Assembly: GCA_017527205.1 (NCBI GenBank)
Contig: JAFXQK010000012.1
Coordinates: forward strand, 1 to 64,000
Length of the DNA stretch: 64,000 bases
Direction of reading: 5' to 3'
Source of the DNA: Lachnospiraceae bacterium
GTDB lineage: Bacteria; Bacillota; Clostridia; Lachnospirales; Lachnospiraceae
Part shown: in pieces, positions 21,788-31,169 of the stretch
Numbering within the stretch: the stretch's first letter is position 1
How the letters are laid out: every line of letters starts with the position of its first letter
The notes under the pieces: model-generated
Databases searched by the model: none
Seen by the model: only the letters and a program-made list of their open reading frames with translations
Told to the model about the DNA's origin: nothing
Translations under genes and position numbers: made by a program

Positions 21788-23563
21788 ATGATAATCAATA
21801 AACGAATGAATAGCGAGGTGAGAACAATAGCTAATAAGTTTAGTAATGGGTTCTGCGAACAGAAATTCAGATCCATGTTTTTGTCTGGTACGTTTACAAA
21901 GGCTGTCATGTACGTCATGCTCCTTTGCGACAGCATCATTGCGGGATATTTCATTGGAGAATCAGGCGTTGCAGCCATCAATGCCATTACGCCGGTGACC
22001 GGTATCGTAACGTTTTTTGGCGATCTTGTTTCCACGGGTGTCGGTATTGTTTTTACAAGAGAAGTAGGTGCGATGAGGAAAAAACGTGCAGATGAGATAT
22101 ATGGACAGGGACTGATCATCAGTATTTCCATTGGTCTGATATCGGCACTGACCATCATCTTCATTCAGGATATTTATTTTAGTGCAAATGGTATTACCGG
22201 GGAGATTCTGGAACAGGCACTTAAGTATTACCGCCTTGTCCCGATCAATGCTTTTTTGACCATCGTAATCTTTTATCTTGAACAGATGGTATATAGTGAT
22301 GGAGATGAGCTTTGCAACAATATTTGCTATGCATTCCAGATAGGTGGAAACATTGTCCTGTCCGTTATACTAACAAAGTTCTTTGGTATGACTGGTATCA
22401 TCCTTGGATCCGTGATCGGAAATGGACTCGGAATCCTTGTCTGCTGCTGGCATTACTTCCGAAAAGGAAACACGCTTCGCTTTGTATGGCATCTTTCCTT
22501 CAAAGATTTTTTGCTAACCTCGCGGTATAGTATCGTGGATTCCTCCGTGTATTTATGCTGGGCGCTGATGGATTACGTGATGATAGGTTTTGTATCAAGA
22601 AATTATGGTGATACAGGTTTGATCACTCTTGCCGTAGTAGTCAGCCTGATAGAGTTCAGCGTTGTCATGGATGGCGTAGGAATGGCAATGCAGCCTCTGA
22701 TCGGAACTTACTTTGGTGAGAAAAACCATCAGCTCATAAAGAGAGTAATGAAGGCCGGAATAAAAGCTGCGCTGATGGAGGGCGTGATGGCTACTACGCT
22801 GATTTGTATTTTTGCAAAACAGTTCTGTGGACTATTTGGAATCACGGATGGCGCGGCTCTTGCCCCGTCGATTTCAGCCATACGAATTGTTTCCCTGGGC
22901 TTTACGTTTTGCAGTGCTGTTTCCCTTACGACTTCCTACTATATGCTGATTGATCGCATTGGAATGTCTGTATGTATTTCGTGTATTCAGAACGGATTAC
23001 TGTACATATTGCTTCCTGTCACTGGTTCACTTCTCTTGGGGATAAATGGCATGTGGGCTGGCTTTGCCCTGGCACCGATGCTGACGCTTGCGGGCGCATT
23101 GCTGTTTGTTTATCTGAGATTCGGAAAGGATAACTTTCCATTTTTGCTGGGGGAGATGGATTCTGACATTGTGGTGATGGATGATGCTTTGACGGTGGAA
23201 AGCGTGGTCACACTTTCCAAGAGCGTTGGGGAAAGTTTGGTTTCTCATCATTTTTCAAATACGGAAGCGAACCACGCGGCCCTTTTTGTAGAAGAAATTG
23301 GCTTGACCATTCTTGAAAAGAATAAACAGGTGAAGAAACCTATTTGCATTGAATTGTCGTTATTCTTTGAAGCGGATTCGGTTCTCATTATACAAAGAGA
23401 TTCGGGTGAGTTGTTTGATCTTACCGATCCTGATCTTGAGATCAAGGGGCTGAGCGGATTTGTACTCAGCGGACTCATGGAAGCGCATAAAGAAGAAAAA
23501 GCATATCTTGTGACTACGGGCTACAATCGAAATGTGATCCGTTTTTTACGTAGCGTGCAATAA
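21788..23563 (+). CDS. MATE-type efflux transporter with C-terminal HATPase-like domain
   Basis: 591 residues. Residues about 15-445 carry twelve hydrophobic segments and MATE-family features (IAGYFIGESGVAAINAITPV, QPLIGTYFGEKNHQLIKRV). The remaining 140 residues are soluble. SVGESLVSHHFSNTEANHAALFVEEIGLTIL matches the first helix and N-box layout of anti-sigma-type HATPase domains, followed by a beta strand FFEADSVLIIQRDSGELFDL with a D-box-like Asp. A transporter fused to a histidine-kinase-like ATP-binding module suggests ATP or partner sensing; it is not the drug/Na+ antiporter plan seen in textbooks. Confidence 0.8.
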   Translation: MIINKRMNSEVRTIANKFSNGFCEQKFRSMFLSGTFTKAVMYVMLLCDSIIAGYFIGESGVAAINAITPVTGIVTFFGDLVSTGVGIVFTREVGAMRKKRADEIYGQGLIISISIGLISALTIIFIQDIYFSANGITGEILEQALKYYRLVPINAFLTIVIFYLEQMVYSDGDELCNNICYAFQIGGNIVLSVILTKFFGMTGIILGSVIGNGLGILVCCWHYFRKGNTLRFVWHLSFKDFLLTSRYSIVDSSVYLCWALMDYVMIGFVSRNYGDTGLITLAVVVSLIEFSVVMDGVGMAMQPLIGTYFGEKNHQLIKRVMKAGIKAALMEGVMATTLICIFAKQFCGLFGITDGAALAPSISAIRIVSLGFTFCSAVSLTTSYYMLIDRIGMSVCISCIQNGLLYILLPVTGSLLLGINGMWAGFALAPMLTLAGALLFVYLRFGKDNFPFLLGEMDSDIVVMDDALTVESVVTLSKSVGESLVSHHFSNTEANHAALFVEEIGLTILEKNKQVKKPICIELSLFFEADSVLIIQRDSGELFDLTDPDLEIKGLSGFVLSGLMEAHKEEKAYLVTTGYNRNVIRFLRSVQ

Positions 23564-23640
23564 AGTGGGTGGGACGCTTACGGCAGGTCGCCTGATCGCT
23601 GGTGTGACAGGCAAGTGAAGAAAGGAATATACGTGGACTA

Positions 23641-23685
23641 AAAACCGAGCGATGACGTTTGAGAAATGTCATCGCTCGGTTTTCT
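23641..23685. terminator. Bidirectional terminator
   Basis: CCGAGCGATGAC pairs with GTCATCGCTCGG around TTTGAGAAAT. A run follows on both sides, serving the convergent MATE and CPBP genes. Confidence 0.8.
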
Positions 23686-25302
23686 TTATTTCATTATTGA
23701 CGGCAAATAGGACGTAATGAATTGGCCGAGCAGTATGATGAAAAGGAGCCACATGTAAGGACTGGAGAAGATTTGAGCAAGAATCTGTCCTTTTGTGGGC
23801 TCATCTTCAAGGCGACGTAAAGCGAACTTCTTTTGGGCCATAAAGACAATGAAAACAATCAGACCGATGAACGCAACGAGGAAAAGGAGAATGACCCACA
23901 ACGCGAGCAAGCCCGCATATGCAAAGGTGCTCGGGTCGGACGTCAAAGCCTGCGTAAGTGCGGCTGGGTCGCTGAATTCCAAAATGCCAGACTCCGTTAG
24001 CTTGCCCAAAAGATACATCGTGACAACGGAGGTACCAAGGTTTATTGCCATGTGCAGAAGGATTGTGTGCAGAATGTTGCCAGTTCGTATATATAAAAAA
24101 GCAAAAAGCCAGCCGATAAAGGTTGCAAAGAAGAATTGCTGGAAGTTACCGTGGAAAAGGCCAAAGGTCAGTCCGGAGAGGAAGATCGCGACAAATTCAC
24201 CGTGCTTGATCAGACGGTCAATCATGAATTTGCGGAAGATCAGCTCTTCAAAGATCGGCGCAAGGATTCCGATGGCAAGAACGCGAAGAAACATACTTGA
24301 TCCAAGCATGACTCCGGTAATGTCAACGCTTTGATTGTTGGGGAGGAGTTTTTCCGTGAGAAGGCCGATCACGGCACCAACAAACGCGAGGCCGAGCGTC
24401 ATCATCCAAAACAGCAGAAACCTTCCAAAGCCCAAGGGCTTCTTTTCCAGTTTTTGAGCAGGTACGTTTTTTGTGATCAGATAGAGTAGTGAGAAGCCAA
24501 TAACGTCAACGATAAAAATGGTCAACAACAAGCTCAGTGTGGCATTGTTGGCCTTTAGCGTCTGGGGTGAAATGAGCAGGGAGAGCACGATGGACAACAG
24601 GATCTCGAGCACGAAAATCGCAAAAATTAGGATGGAATAGCGTATGCCCATCGAGGTAAGGCGCGTCTTGCAATCATCTGCCTCTGCAGGATGGTCTTTG
24701 GCGAATAATACGGCAAGCAAAACAAGAAGCAGAATGCTGAAGGCTAGGACGAGGAGCTTTACGTAAAGGGGCGTTCTGACACACTCATCAATGCTTAAGC
24801 TAAGGCTCGCATACCAAGTGCCAGTTTTTATTCGATCATTGAAATGAAGTTTGCTTTCAACGTGGGTCAGCTGAGCTTCCGAATAGATGGGATAAGTTGC
24901 GCAAAAATCCTTGAGCGCCTGCTCATTGGGAAGGTAGTGGAGCTCTAATACTGCCCGTCCTTCGGGGAGCGTCACGTTGGCCGTATAGCCCTGGACTGTG
25001 TCAAACCCATTGTAGAGTACGGGATTTCCGCTTGCATCCTTGAGCACCATGCCGGTATAAAAGCCAGGATCGACCGTGGTGAAATCAAGTGTCATCTGGT
25101 ATTGGCCTTCCTTCGGAATGAGAAATGGAACAAAGTCCACTGCATCTGCGATTACGCCGTCTTCGACAAGAATATTCAGCTGCTGCTTGTGCTTGGCAAC
25201 ATTTTCCCCTATCCTTCCAGAGGAGGTAAGGATCGTAAACACTACGTAGAACGGGATAAGTGTAATTAAAAGAATTGTACACAGTAGTTTTTTCGGATTC
25301 AT
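23686..25302 (-). CDS. CPBP-family intramembrane metalloprotease with extracytoplasmic domain
   Basis: 538 residues from the ATG at 25302, preceded by GGAGG; the frame extends further to 25347 without RBS. One N-terminal span, then about 150 residues outside (VPFLIPKEGQYQMTLDF), then many spans. Motif 1 EELIFRKF near residue 350 and motifs FGLFHGNFQQ and HMAINLG supply the Glu, His and Asn expected for CPBP (Abi/Rce1-type) proteases. Such proteins serve bacteriocin immunity or maturation or prenyl-protein processing. No bacteriocin gene is nearby. Confidence 0.85.
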   Translation of the reverse strand: MNPKKLLCTILLITLIPFYVVFTILTSSGRIGENVAKHKQQLNILVEDGVIADAVDFVPFLIPKEGQYQMTLDFTTVDPGFYTGMVLKDASGNPVLYNGFDTVQGYTANVTLPEGRAVLELHYLPNEQALKDFCATYPIYSEAQLTHVESKLHFNDRIKTGTWYASLSLSIDECVRTPLYVKLLVLAFSILLLVLLAVLFAKDHPAEADDCKTRLTSMGIRYSILIFAIFVLEILLSIVLSLLISPQTLKANNATLSLLLTIFIVDVIGFSLLYLITKNVPAQKLEKKPLGFGRFLLFWMMTLGLAFVGAVIGLLTEKLLPNNQSVDITGVMLGSSMFLRVLAIGILAPIFEELIFRKFMIDRLIKHGEFVAIFLSGLTFGLFHGNFQQFFFATFIGWLFAFLYIRTGNILHTILLHMAINLGTSVVTMYLLGKLTESGILEFSDPAALTQALTSDPSTFAYAGLLALWVILLFLVAFIGLIVFIVFMAQKKFALRRLEDEPTKGQILAQIFSSPYMWLLFIILLGQFITSYLPSIMK

Positions 25303-25540
25303 TGGCAACCTCCATTTTTCGTAACGATCAAGAAATCTAGTTTCCAATCTGTGTCTAGTATATCATTTGACGTTTGAAATGTAAATGAGAATGGCGGGGG
25401 TTGTTTTTTATGGACTGATTCTGCGAGTCGTGTTATAATGGATTTGATGACTTGGAATGGTAACTTCTCAAATTTATTACTGCCTGGCATTGTATGGACT
25501 GATCGAGACGAATGATAAATGAAAGGAAGGAAGACGAAGG

Positions 25541-27235
25541 ATGAACGGCTACAATGACTATTTTTCTGGCGGAAAACGGCATGTTTTGGTAGCGGACGAT
25601 GAGTTTATCAATCGCGAACTTTTGGAGAATATTCTTGAGGATGAGTATGACATATTAAAGGCGGAAGACGGGGAGATGGCTTATGAAATGATTAAGCAGA
25701 ATCGAAATACGCTTTCCCTGATTCTGCTAGATCTGATGATGCCGAAGCTGAGCGGCCTGGAATTGCTCGCGTGTCTTAAGGGGGATTCTGAACTGAAGGG
25801 GATTCCCGTCATTGTTCTTACCTCTGATCAGCAGTCGGAGGTTGAGAGCCTGAAAAAGGGAGCGGCTGATTTCATTCCGAAGCCATATCCTCAATCCGAC
25901 GTCATAAAGGCCAGAATTTCAAAGGCCATAGAGCTTGCGGAGGATCGCCAGATCATCAGTGCAACGGAGAGAGATGAGCTGACGGGGCTTTATACGAGTG
26001 AATATTTCTTCCGTTACTGTGAGCTGTTTGATAAGTTTTATTCGACGATCGACATGGATGCGCTTTGCTTTGACGTGGATCATTTTCATGTTTTGAATGA
26101 ACGCTTTGGCATCGCGGTGGGAGACGAAATTCTAAAAAGCATTGCAGAGCGTCTTAGAACCATTTTTACGGATTCCGACTGTATTCTGGGTAGGAAGACG
26201 GCAGATACGTTTCTGGTCTATTGTCCTCATCGTGAGGATTATGAGGAGGTGGCCGTGCGGGCTTCGCAGGTATGTGAGGAGCTTCCAGCAGCAATTAAAA
26301 TCCGTATCGGCGTCTATGCAAGCTGCGATAAAAAGCTTGTCATCCATTCGCGCTTTGACCGTGCCAAGCTTGCGGCAGATAAGATCCGCAACAATTATTC
26401 CGCCTTTGTGAGCTTCTTTCAGGAAGCTCTGATTGAGAAGGAGCTGTTTGCGGAGAAATTGGTCGCTGAGTTTCCAAAGGCCTTGTCAGAAAAGCAATTT
26501 CAGGTTTACTTCCAGCCGAAGTTTGACGTGCGTGGGGGTAAGCCTGTTTTGGCCAGTGCGGAGGCTCTTGTCCGTTGGGTTCATCCCACGCTTGGAATGA
26601 TTTCTCCGGGTGCCTTCATTCCGCTATTTGAAGAGGATGGTTTGATTGCAAGGCTGGATGAGTACGTGTGGCGCGGTACTGCGGAGAAGATTGCCGATTG
26701 GAAGACGCGCCTCGGGATATCCGTTCCCGTATCGGTGAATCTCTCCCGTGCGGAAATGTATGATCCGAAGCTTGTTGAATTGGTAGAGTGCATTGCAATT
26801 GACAATGGAATCACGACAAAGGATTTATATCTGGAGATCACGGAATCCGCTTACGTGAGAGACGCGGATCAAATTGTGGAAAGGGTTAAGGATTTAAGAA
26901 CTCATGGCTTCTTCATTGAAATGGATGATTTCGGCTCGGGATATTCTTCCCTGAACATGATTGCTGAGCTTCCGATTGATGCGCTAAAGCTTGACATGAA
27001 ATTCATCCGTACCGCTTTTGAAAAGCAGAATGATACGAGAATGATCAGCATTGTCATTGACATTGCCGATTATCTTGGGGTTCCCGTCATTGCGGAGGGG
27101 GTCGAGACAAAGGAGCAGTATCTTGAGTTAAAAAAGCTGGGTTGCGCAATTATTCAGGGGTACTATTTCTCGAAGCCCGTACCTGCGGAGGAATTTGAAA
27201 AATTTCTCCTTGAGAAGAAAGTAAGCGAGGGATGA
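25541..27235 (+). CDS. Response regulator with degenerate GGDEF and EAL phosphodiesterase domain
   Basis: 564 residues. REC domain about 14-130 with acidic pocket ADDE (19-21), phosphoacceptor Asp64 in LLDLMMPKLSG and Lys in FIPKPY. A GGDEF-like domain about 140-295 keeps DELTGLY and FDVDHFHVLNERFG but has GRKTADTF where GGDEF should be, so it cannot be a cyclase. EAL domain about 310-560 with EALVRW, EITES, DDFGSGYSSL, KLDMKF and AEGVET intact, so c-di-GMP hydrolysis is expected, controlled by phosphorylation. Overlaps the HPt gene behind it by 4 bp. Confidence 0.9.
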   Translation: MNGYNDYFSGGKRHVLVADDEFINRELLENILEDEYDILKAEDGEMAYEMIKQNRNTLSLILLDLMMPKLSGLELLACLKGDSELKGIPVIVLTSDQQSEVESLKKGAADFIPKPYPQSDVIKARISKAIELAEDRQIISATERDELTGLYTSEYFFRYCELFDKFYSTIDMDALCFDVDHFHVLNERFGIAVGDEILKSIAERLRTIFTDSDCILGRKTADTFLVYCPHREDYEEVAVRASQVCEELPAAIKIRIGVYASCDKKLVIHSRFDRAKLAADKIRNNYSAFVSFFQEALIEKELFAEKLVAEFPKALSEKQFQVYFQPKFDVRGGKPVLASAEALVRWVHPTLGMISPGAFIPLFEEDGLIARLDEYVWRGTAEKIADWKTRLGISVPVSVNLSRAEMYDPKLVELVECIAIDNGITTKDLYLEITESAYVRDADQIVERVKDLRTHGFFIEMDDFGSGYSSLNMIAELPIDALKLDMKFIRTAFEKQNDTRMISIVIDIADYLGVPVIAEGVETKEQYLELKKLGCAIIQGYYFSKPVPAEEFEKFLLEKKVSEG

Positions 27236-27249
27236 AAGGAGAGGTACGA

Positions 27250-27597
27250 ATGCTGACGGTGGATGCACTTAAAGAATTTGGCGCAGATACGGAGGATGGT
27301 CTTGCGCGTTGTATGAATAATCAGGCATTTTATTTAAGGCTTGTTGGAAAGGTTTTGGAGGATCGGAATTTCGCGGCTCTTGAGCAGGCTCTTTCAGAGG
27401 GCAATCTGGATGCCGCCTTTGGGGCGGCTCATTCCTTGAAGGGGGTTCTTGGAAATCTTTCTCTGACGCCGATTTATGAGCCCGTAAAGGAAATGACGGA
27501 GCTGTTAAGGGCGAAAAAGCAGATGGATTATCAGCCGTACATGCAGGTGATTGGAGAGAAGGTCGCTGAACTGAGGCGACTGGCGGATAAAGCTTAA
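27250..27597 (+). CDS. HPt phosphotransfer protein
   Basis: 115 residues from ATG 27250 (RBS AAAGGAGAGG); the frame also contains ATG 27232 overlapping the previous stop. AHSLKGVLGNLSL is the Hpt motif with the phosphorylatable His in an all-helical bundle. Probably passes phosphate to the REC domain of the upstream phosphodiesterase, from a kinase encoded elsewhere. Confidence 0.85.
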   Translation: MLTVDALKEFGADTEDGLARCMNNQAFYLRLVGKVLEDRNFAALEQALSEGNLDAAFGAAHSLKGVLGNLSLTPIYEPVKEMTELLRAKKQMDYQPYMQVIGEKVAELRRLADKA

Positions 27598-27605
27598 AAT
27601 TCTGC

Positions 27606-27635
27606 TTGACAGATTTCGGATGGATGAATTATAAT
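27606..27635 (+). promoter_or_regulatory. Promoter of the c-di-GMP riboswitch unit
   Basis: TTGACA (27606-27611), 18-nt spacer, TATAAT (27630-27635). It starts directly behind the HPt gene. Confidence 0.75.
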
Positions 27636-27661
27636 ATTATCATAATTCCATAATATAAATA

Positions 27662-27736
27662 CGAATCAGCAAAACAGCCGAAAGGCTGCGACGCAAAGCT
27701 AATAGGGCCTGTAAGATGGTAGCCAGTTGCAATGTA
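27662..27736 (+). promoter_or_regulatory. Cyclic di-GMP-I (GEMM) riboswitch
   Basis: The conserved core is unmistakable: AGCCGAAAGGCTGCGACGCA is P1b with its tetraloop, followed by AAGCTAATAGGGCCT and GGTAGCCAGTTG. A Rho-independent terminator lies about 5 nt behind, so ligand binding probably controls termination. It connects the c-di-GMP enzymes here to the HTH gene and perhaps the GGDEF-EAL gene downstream. Confidence 0.9.
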
Positions 27737-27748
27737 TGTTAGAGCATC

Positions 27749-27785
27749 AGGACGACCACGTGGCCAGTTCAGATGCTCTTTTTTC
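27749..27785 (+). terminator. Expression-platform terminator of the riboswitch
   Basis: AGAGCATC pairs with GATGCTCT across a loop with CCACGTGG, followed by six T. Next gene starts about 20 nt downstream. Confidence 0.8.
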
Positions 27786-27803
27786 ATGGAGGTAGACAAA
27801 ACT

Positions 27804-28001
27804 ATGGACGCATTTATGACAATTAAGGAAACCGCTTCATTATGGAATCTGACGGAGAGAAGGGTGCAAAAAATGTGCTCCGACGGATTGATCGAGGGTG
27901 TACAGAAATTTGGAAATTCCTGGGCAATCCCCAGAGAGGCCAAGCGCCCCAAGGATGGACGCGTGACGACGGGCCAATATCGTAACTGGAGAAAAAAATA
28001 A
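27804..28001 (+). CDS. Small excisionase-like HTH protein
   Basis: 65 residues from ATG 27804 with GGAGG at 27788-27792. MTIKETASLWNLTERRVQKMCSDGLIEGVQKFGNSWAIPREA is a MerR/excisionase-like (HTH_17) winged helix, followed by a basic tail ending RNWRKK. Such proteins act as small DNA-binding regulators or recombination directionality factors; no integrase lies nearby, so a regulator is more likely. Controlled by the c-di-GMP riboswitch just upstream. Confidence 0.85.
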   Translation: MDAFMTIKETASLWNLTERRVQKMCSDGLIEGVQKFGNSWAIPREAKRPKDGRVTTGQYRNWRKK

Positions 28002-28028
28002 ATATCCTCATTTTTGGAGGCTGTTCTT

Positions 28029-29780
28029 ATGAAAAAAGGTACTTCAGAATCGACGAAAAAACGATTATTACAGAAAACGCTTGACGGCTTGGATGCCAGC
28101 AGAAGGGCACCAAGAAGCTTTTTGGTGTTAATGCTGTTAATTCACGCCGTTACTTCCGTTACAATTCCACAGATATCCAGGGCGCAAACGGTTGTAACGC
28201 TTTGGGGAATGCAGATTCCCGTGGCGGCCTTTGCGGGAGTGGTTTCTTCCCTTGGAAACATCTGCCTCATCATGCTGGCGGTGTTCTGTGGAAAGCTGGG
28301 TTTTTTTGCCGCGTTCATCGTGTTGCTGGCACAGTTTCCCATGCTGGCGGTGAATATTTTGAGGAGTCATGCCTATAATAGCATCCCGGGTATTTTTAGC
28401 AACATCCTGACGCTGATCGCCATTGTCATCATTTACGTAAACATTCGTCAGACGGAAAAATATCAGGACAGGATTCGCAATCAGGCGGTTACGGATAGCC
28501 TTACGGGAATCCCAAATCGCTTTGCCTGCTCAGAGCTGCTTGTCAGTCTCGTGGAACAGGGCAAGAAATTTGTGGCTGCGTCCATTGACCTGAATAACTT
28601 CAAGAGTATTAATGACAGCATGGGATTTGGAACGGGAAATGAAGCCCTGAAAGTCATTGCCTCCCGATGGAAGGCCATTGCGGACGGTGGACTCTCGGGC
28701 ACGCTGGACTTTATTGCAAGACTGAGCGGAGATGAATTTGCCCTGGTAATCCGCGATTATGATTCGGAGGAGGAGGTCCTCAACACCATTCGGCAGTACA
28801 TGAACGTGCTTTGTGAAAAGCTGACGATTGATAATTGCGATTTCTATGTCAGCGCAAGCTTTGGCTATGCAGAATACCCTACGGACTCAAATAAGATGGA
28901 CAACCTGATCTCCTATGCTGATGCGGCCATGCTGGAGGCAAAGCGCTCCGGTAACAGCGATCTGATCGTTCGCTTTACGCGTGACCTCTTAAAGGAGGAG
29001 CATACGTTGGAGATTGAAAAGAAGATCCACGCCGCATTGGAAAATGACGGTATTTTCTTTCAGCTACAGCCCCAATATGACATGAACCAAAAGCTTCGTG
29101 GCTTCGAGGCGCTTGCCCGCATGAGGGATGAGGAAGGAAAGCTGATCAGTCCCGGCGAGTTTATTCCCGTGGCGGAAAAGGTTGGACTGATCGATAAGAT
29201 TGACGTTACCGTCTTTCGGAAAGCTGCCGCATTCTTTGGCAAGCTCTTAAGAAAGACTAACGCAGACATCACCTTGAGTGTCAACGTATCCGTAAGACAT
29301 CTGATGAAAAATGATTTTCTGCAAGAGACAAGGGAGGTTTTGGAACGGAATGGGATTCCGACGAAGAATCTGGAAGTGGAGATAACGGAGTCCGTTATGA
29401 TTGATTCGGCGGAACGGGCCCTGCAATGTATCAACTCCCTGAAGGAGATGGGCGTTCAGATCGCAATTGACGATTTTGGTACGGGATATTCTTCCTTAAG
29501 CTACCTGAACAGCTTTCCCGCAGATCTCCTAAAGATTGATAAATCTTTTGTTGATAAGATGAATGACAGTGATTCCATGAGACAGTACGTGGCTGCAATT
29601 ATCTCCATGGGACACATCATGGGCTTTGACGTCATTTCTGAGGGCGTGGAACAGCAGCAACAGATGGAAACGCTTCAGAGCATTCATTGCGATTTCATTC
29701 AGGGCTTTCTTTGGGGACGGCCGCTATCCGCAGAAGATGCGGAAAAGGTTGCCATGGATAATGCCGAGAAATTCAGATGA
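28029..29780 (+). CDS. Membrane GGDEF-EAL protein
   Basis: 583 residues from ATG 28029 (RBS GGAGG at 28016-28020). Four to five membrane spans in the first 145 residues. GGDEF domain about 150-310 with motif SGDEF, an active variant in many cyclases. EAL domain about 325-575 with FEALARM, EITES, DDFGTGYSSL, KIDKSFV and SEGVEQ intact. Both activities are possible. It follows the riboswitch-controlled HTH gene by 27 bp and is probably in the same transcript, giving c-di-GMP feedback. Confidence 0.9.
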   Translation: MKKGTSESTKKRLLQKTLDGLDASRRAPRSFLVLMLLIHAVTSVTIPQISRAQTVVTLWGMQIPVAAFAGVVSSLGNICLIMLAVFCGKLGFFAAFIVLLAQFPMLAVNILRSHAYNSIPGIFSNILTLIAIVIIYVNIRQTEKYQDRIRNQAVTDSLTGIPNRFACSELLVSLVEQGKKFVAASIDLNNFKSINDSMGFGTGNEALKVIASRWKAIADGGLSGTLDFIARLSGDEFALVIRDYDSEEEVLNTIRQYMNVLCEKLTIDNCDFYVSASFGYAEYPTDSNKMDNLISYADAAMLEAKRSGNSDLIVRFTRDLLKEEHTLEIEKKIHAALENDGIFFQLQPQYDMNQKLRGFEALARMRDEEGKLISPGEFIPVAEKVGLIDKIDVTVFRKAAAFFGKLLRKTNADITLSVNVSVRHLMKNDFLQETREVLERNGIPTKNLEVEITESVMIDSAERALQCINSLKEMGVQIAIDDFGTGYSSLSYLNSFPADLLKIDKSFVDKMNDSDSMRQYVAAIISMGHIMGFDVISEGVEQQQQMETLQSIHCDFIQGFLWGRPLSAEDAEKVAMDNAEKFR

Positions 29781-29793
29781 TGAGGTAGAGGAA

Positions 29794-30437
29794 ATGTTGT
29801 TTGGAGAAGTGTTGAGCAGGTACTATACGCTCGTTTTTATCATGGTAATCCTGCTGTATACGCTCTTTTTTAACAAAATGATGTACAGTAAGGTTGGCGG
29901 CAGGTTTCTGATGATCATTTGCCTTGTCATTCTGGAAACCATTTTTTCTGCCGCTGAAGTTCATTATGCAGGCCTGTCATATGAAAACAGTGGACGTTAC
30001 CTTGCCTCAATGGTCTGCTATATCCTAAGACCGATGATTATGTATCTTCTGCTTTTGATCGTCATTCGGGGGGACGGCAAGCTTAAGCAGCTGCTGTGCG
30101 GACTTTTCAGGGCATTGATACGGAGAAGGGAATTGAAACCGCCGGCGGAGAGGATGCCTATATCCTGATTTGTCATAGCTTCCACGACACGGCGCAAACT
30201 CGAATGGAAATGATCAAAGATGCCTATGACCATGAGGATTATCATGAGTACACCACTCAGGTACATGCCCTAAAGAGCTCCGCGAGGCTGATTGGTGCAG
30301 GAGAGCTTGCAAAGCTTGCACAGGAGCTGGAGACTGCCGGCAGGGAAGGAGACATTCAGCGCATTCAAAAGGAGACGGACGTCATTTTGAAGAAATATGT
30401 CTGGTTTTATGACCGGCTGGATGAGATTTTTCGCTAA
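29794..30437 (+). pseudogene. Internally deleted hybrid sensor kinase (membrane start plus HPt end)
   Basis: The frame from ATG 29794 encodes four membrane spans (YYTLVFIMVILLYTLFF onwards) then runs into a basic tail and stops at 30168. In another frame, from about 30096 to 30437, follows a good HPt domain: GIDTEKGIETAGG, then VHALKSSARLIGA with the phosphorylatable His. Kinase, receiver and other middle parts are missing. The most economical reading is one long hybrid kinase that lost its centre by deletion near 30100, with a frameshift at the joint. Confidence 0.7.
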
Positions 30438-30516
30438 ATTAGCTGGAAAAAATAGTGTTTTTCGATTATAATGGTATGTAGTTGAGTTTTCACTAAATCA
30501 CGAGAGGAGAGAAGGC

Positions 30517-31125
30517 ATGAAGACAAAGAGAATTTACGTAAACAATCAGGAGCTTGGCATGGAGGATGCCCTTGCCATGACGGAAGGCCTGGGCATGGAG
30601 CAGGGACTGGAAGTAAAACAGCTGCGTCGCCTTCGTCTTCTGGCAGAGGAATTATTTGGCATGCTTCGGAGCATTACCGGCGTGGTGGAGGCTGATTATT
30701 GGGTCGAGTATGAAGCGAAAAGCTTTGAAGTCCATTTGAAGTCCGACGTAAGCCTTACGGAGGAAATGAAAAAGCAGTTTCTTGCTGCCTCCAGCAGCGG
30801 AGAGAATGCGGCGGCAAAGGGATTTATGGGAAGGCTGAAGGTCTTGATCGCAGAGACGTTATTCGCCAACACGGCATCGGATTCCATGATGTTTTCAGGC
30901 TTGTCCATGGGCCTGATGAGCATGGCGAGTCCGACGGCAATGGGGGCGGGAAGCACCTCCTATCTCTGGTCCATGCAAAAGTACAAGGATGAGGCGGAAA
31001 AGAATGGAGAATCAGAGGTTTGGGACGAACTGGAAAAATCCATCGTGGCAAATATAGCGGATGAGGTCAAGGTTAAGATCGTTGGAACGAACGTAGAGAT
31101 TATTGTCTGCAAGGTATTCGAATAG
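30517..31125 (+). CDS. Anti-sigma-factor-like protein (HATPase-like), atypical
   Basis: 202 residues. The N-terminal half LEVKQLRRLRLLAEELFGMLRSITGVVEADYWVEYEAKSF has the helix-strand order of the anti-sigma HATPase fold. A Met/Ser/Gly-rich insert (MMFSGLSMGLMSMASPTAMGAG) stands in place of the nucleotide lid, and the end EVKVKIVGTNVEIIVCKVF is a closing strand pair. The N-box Asn is not clear. Paired with the STAS gene 44 bp downstream, the usual partner-switch arrangement. Confidence 0.6.
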   Translation: MKTKRIYVNNQELGMEDALAMTEGLGMEQGLEVKQLRRLRLLAEELFGMLRSITGVVEADYWVEYEAKSFEVHLKSDVSLTEEMKKQFLAASSSGENAAAKGFMGRLKVLIAETLFANTASDSMMFSGLSMGLMSMASPTAMGAGSTSYLWSMQKYKDEAEKNGESEVWDELEKSIVANIADEVKVKIVGTNVEIIVCKVFE

Positions 31126-31169
31126 TAATTTTAAGTGACTGAAAATCTATCTGGAAAAGGAGAAAAAAC

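Noticed and set aside
27804..28001. Excisionase of an integrated element.
   Set aside because: The fold fits, but there is no integrase, attachment site or phage gene nearby, and the gene sits under a c-di-GMP riboswitch, so a regulatory role is preferred.
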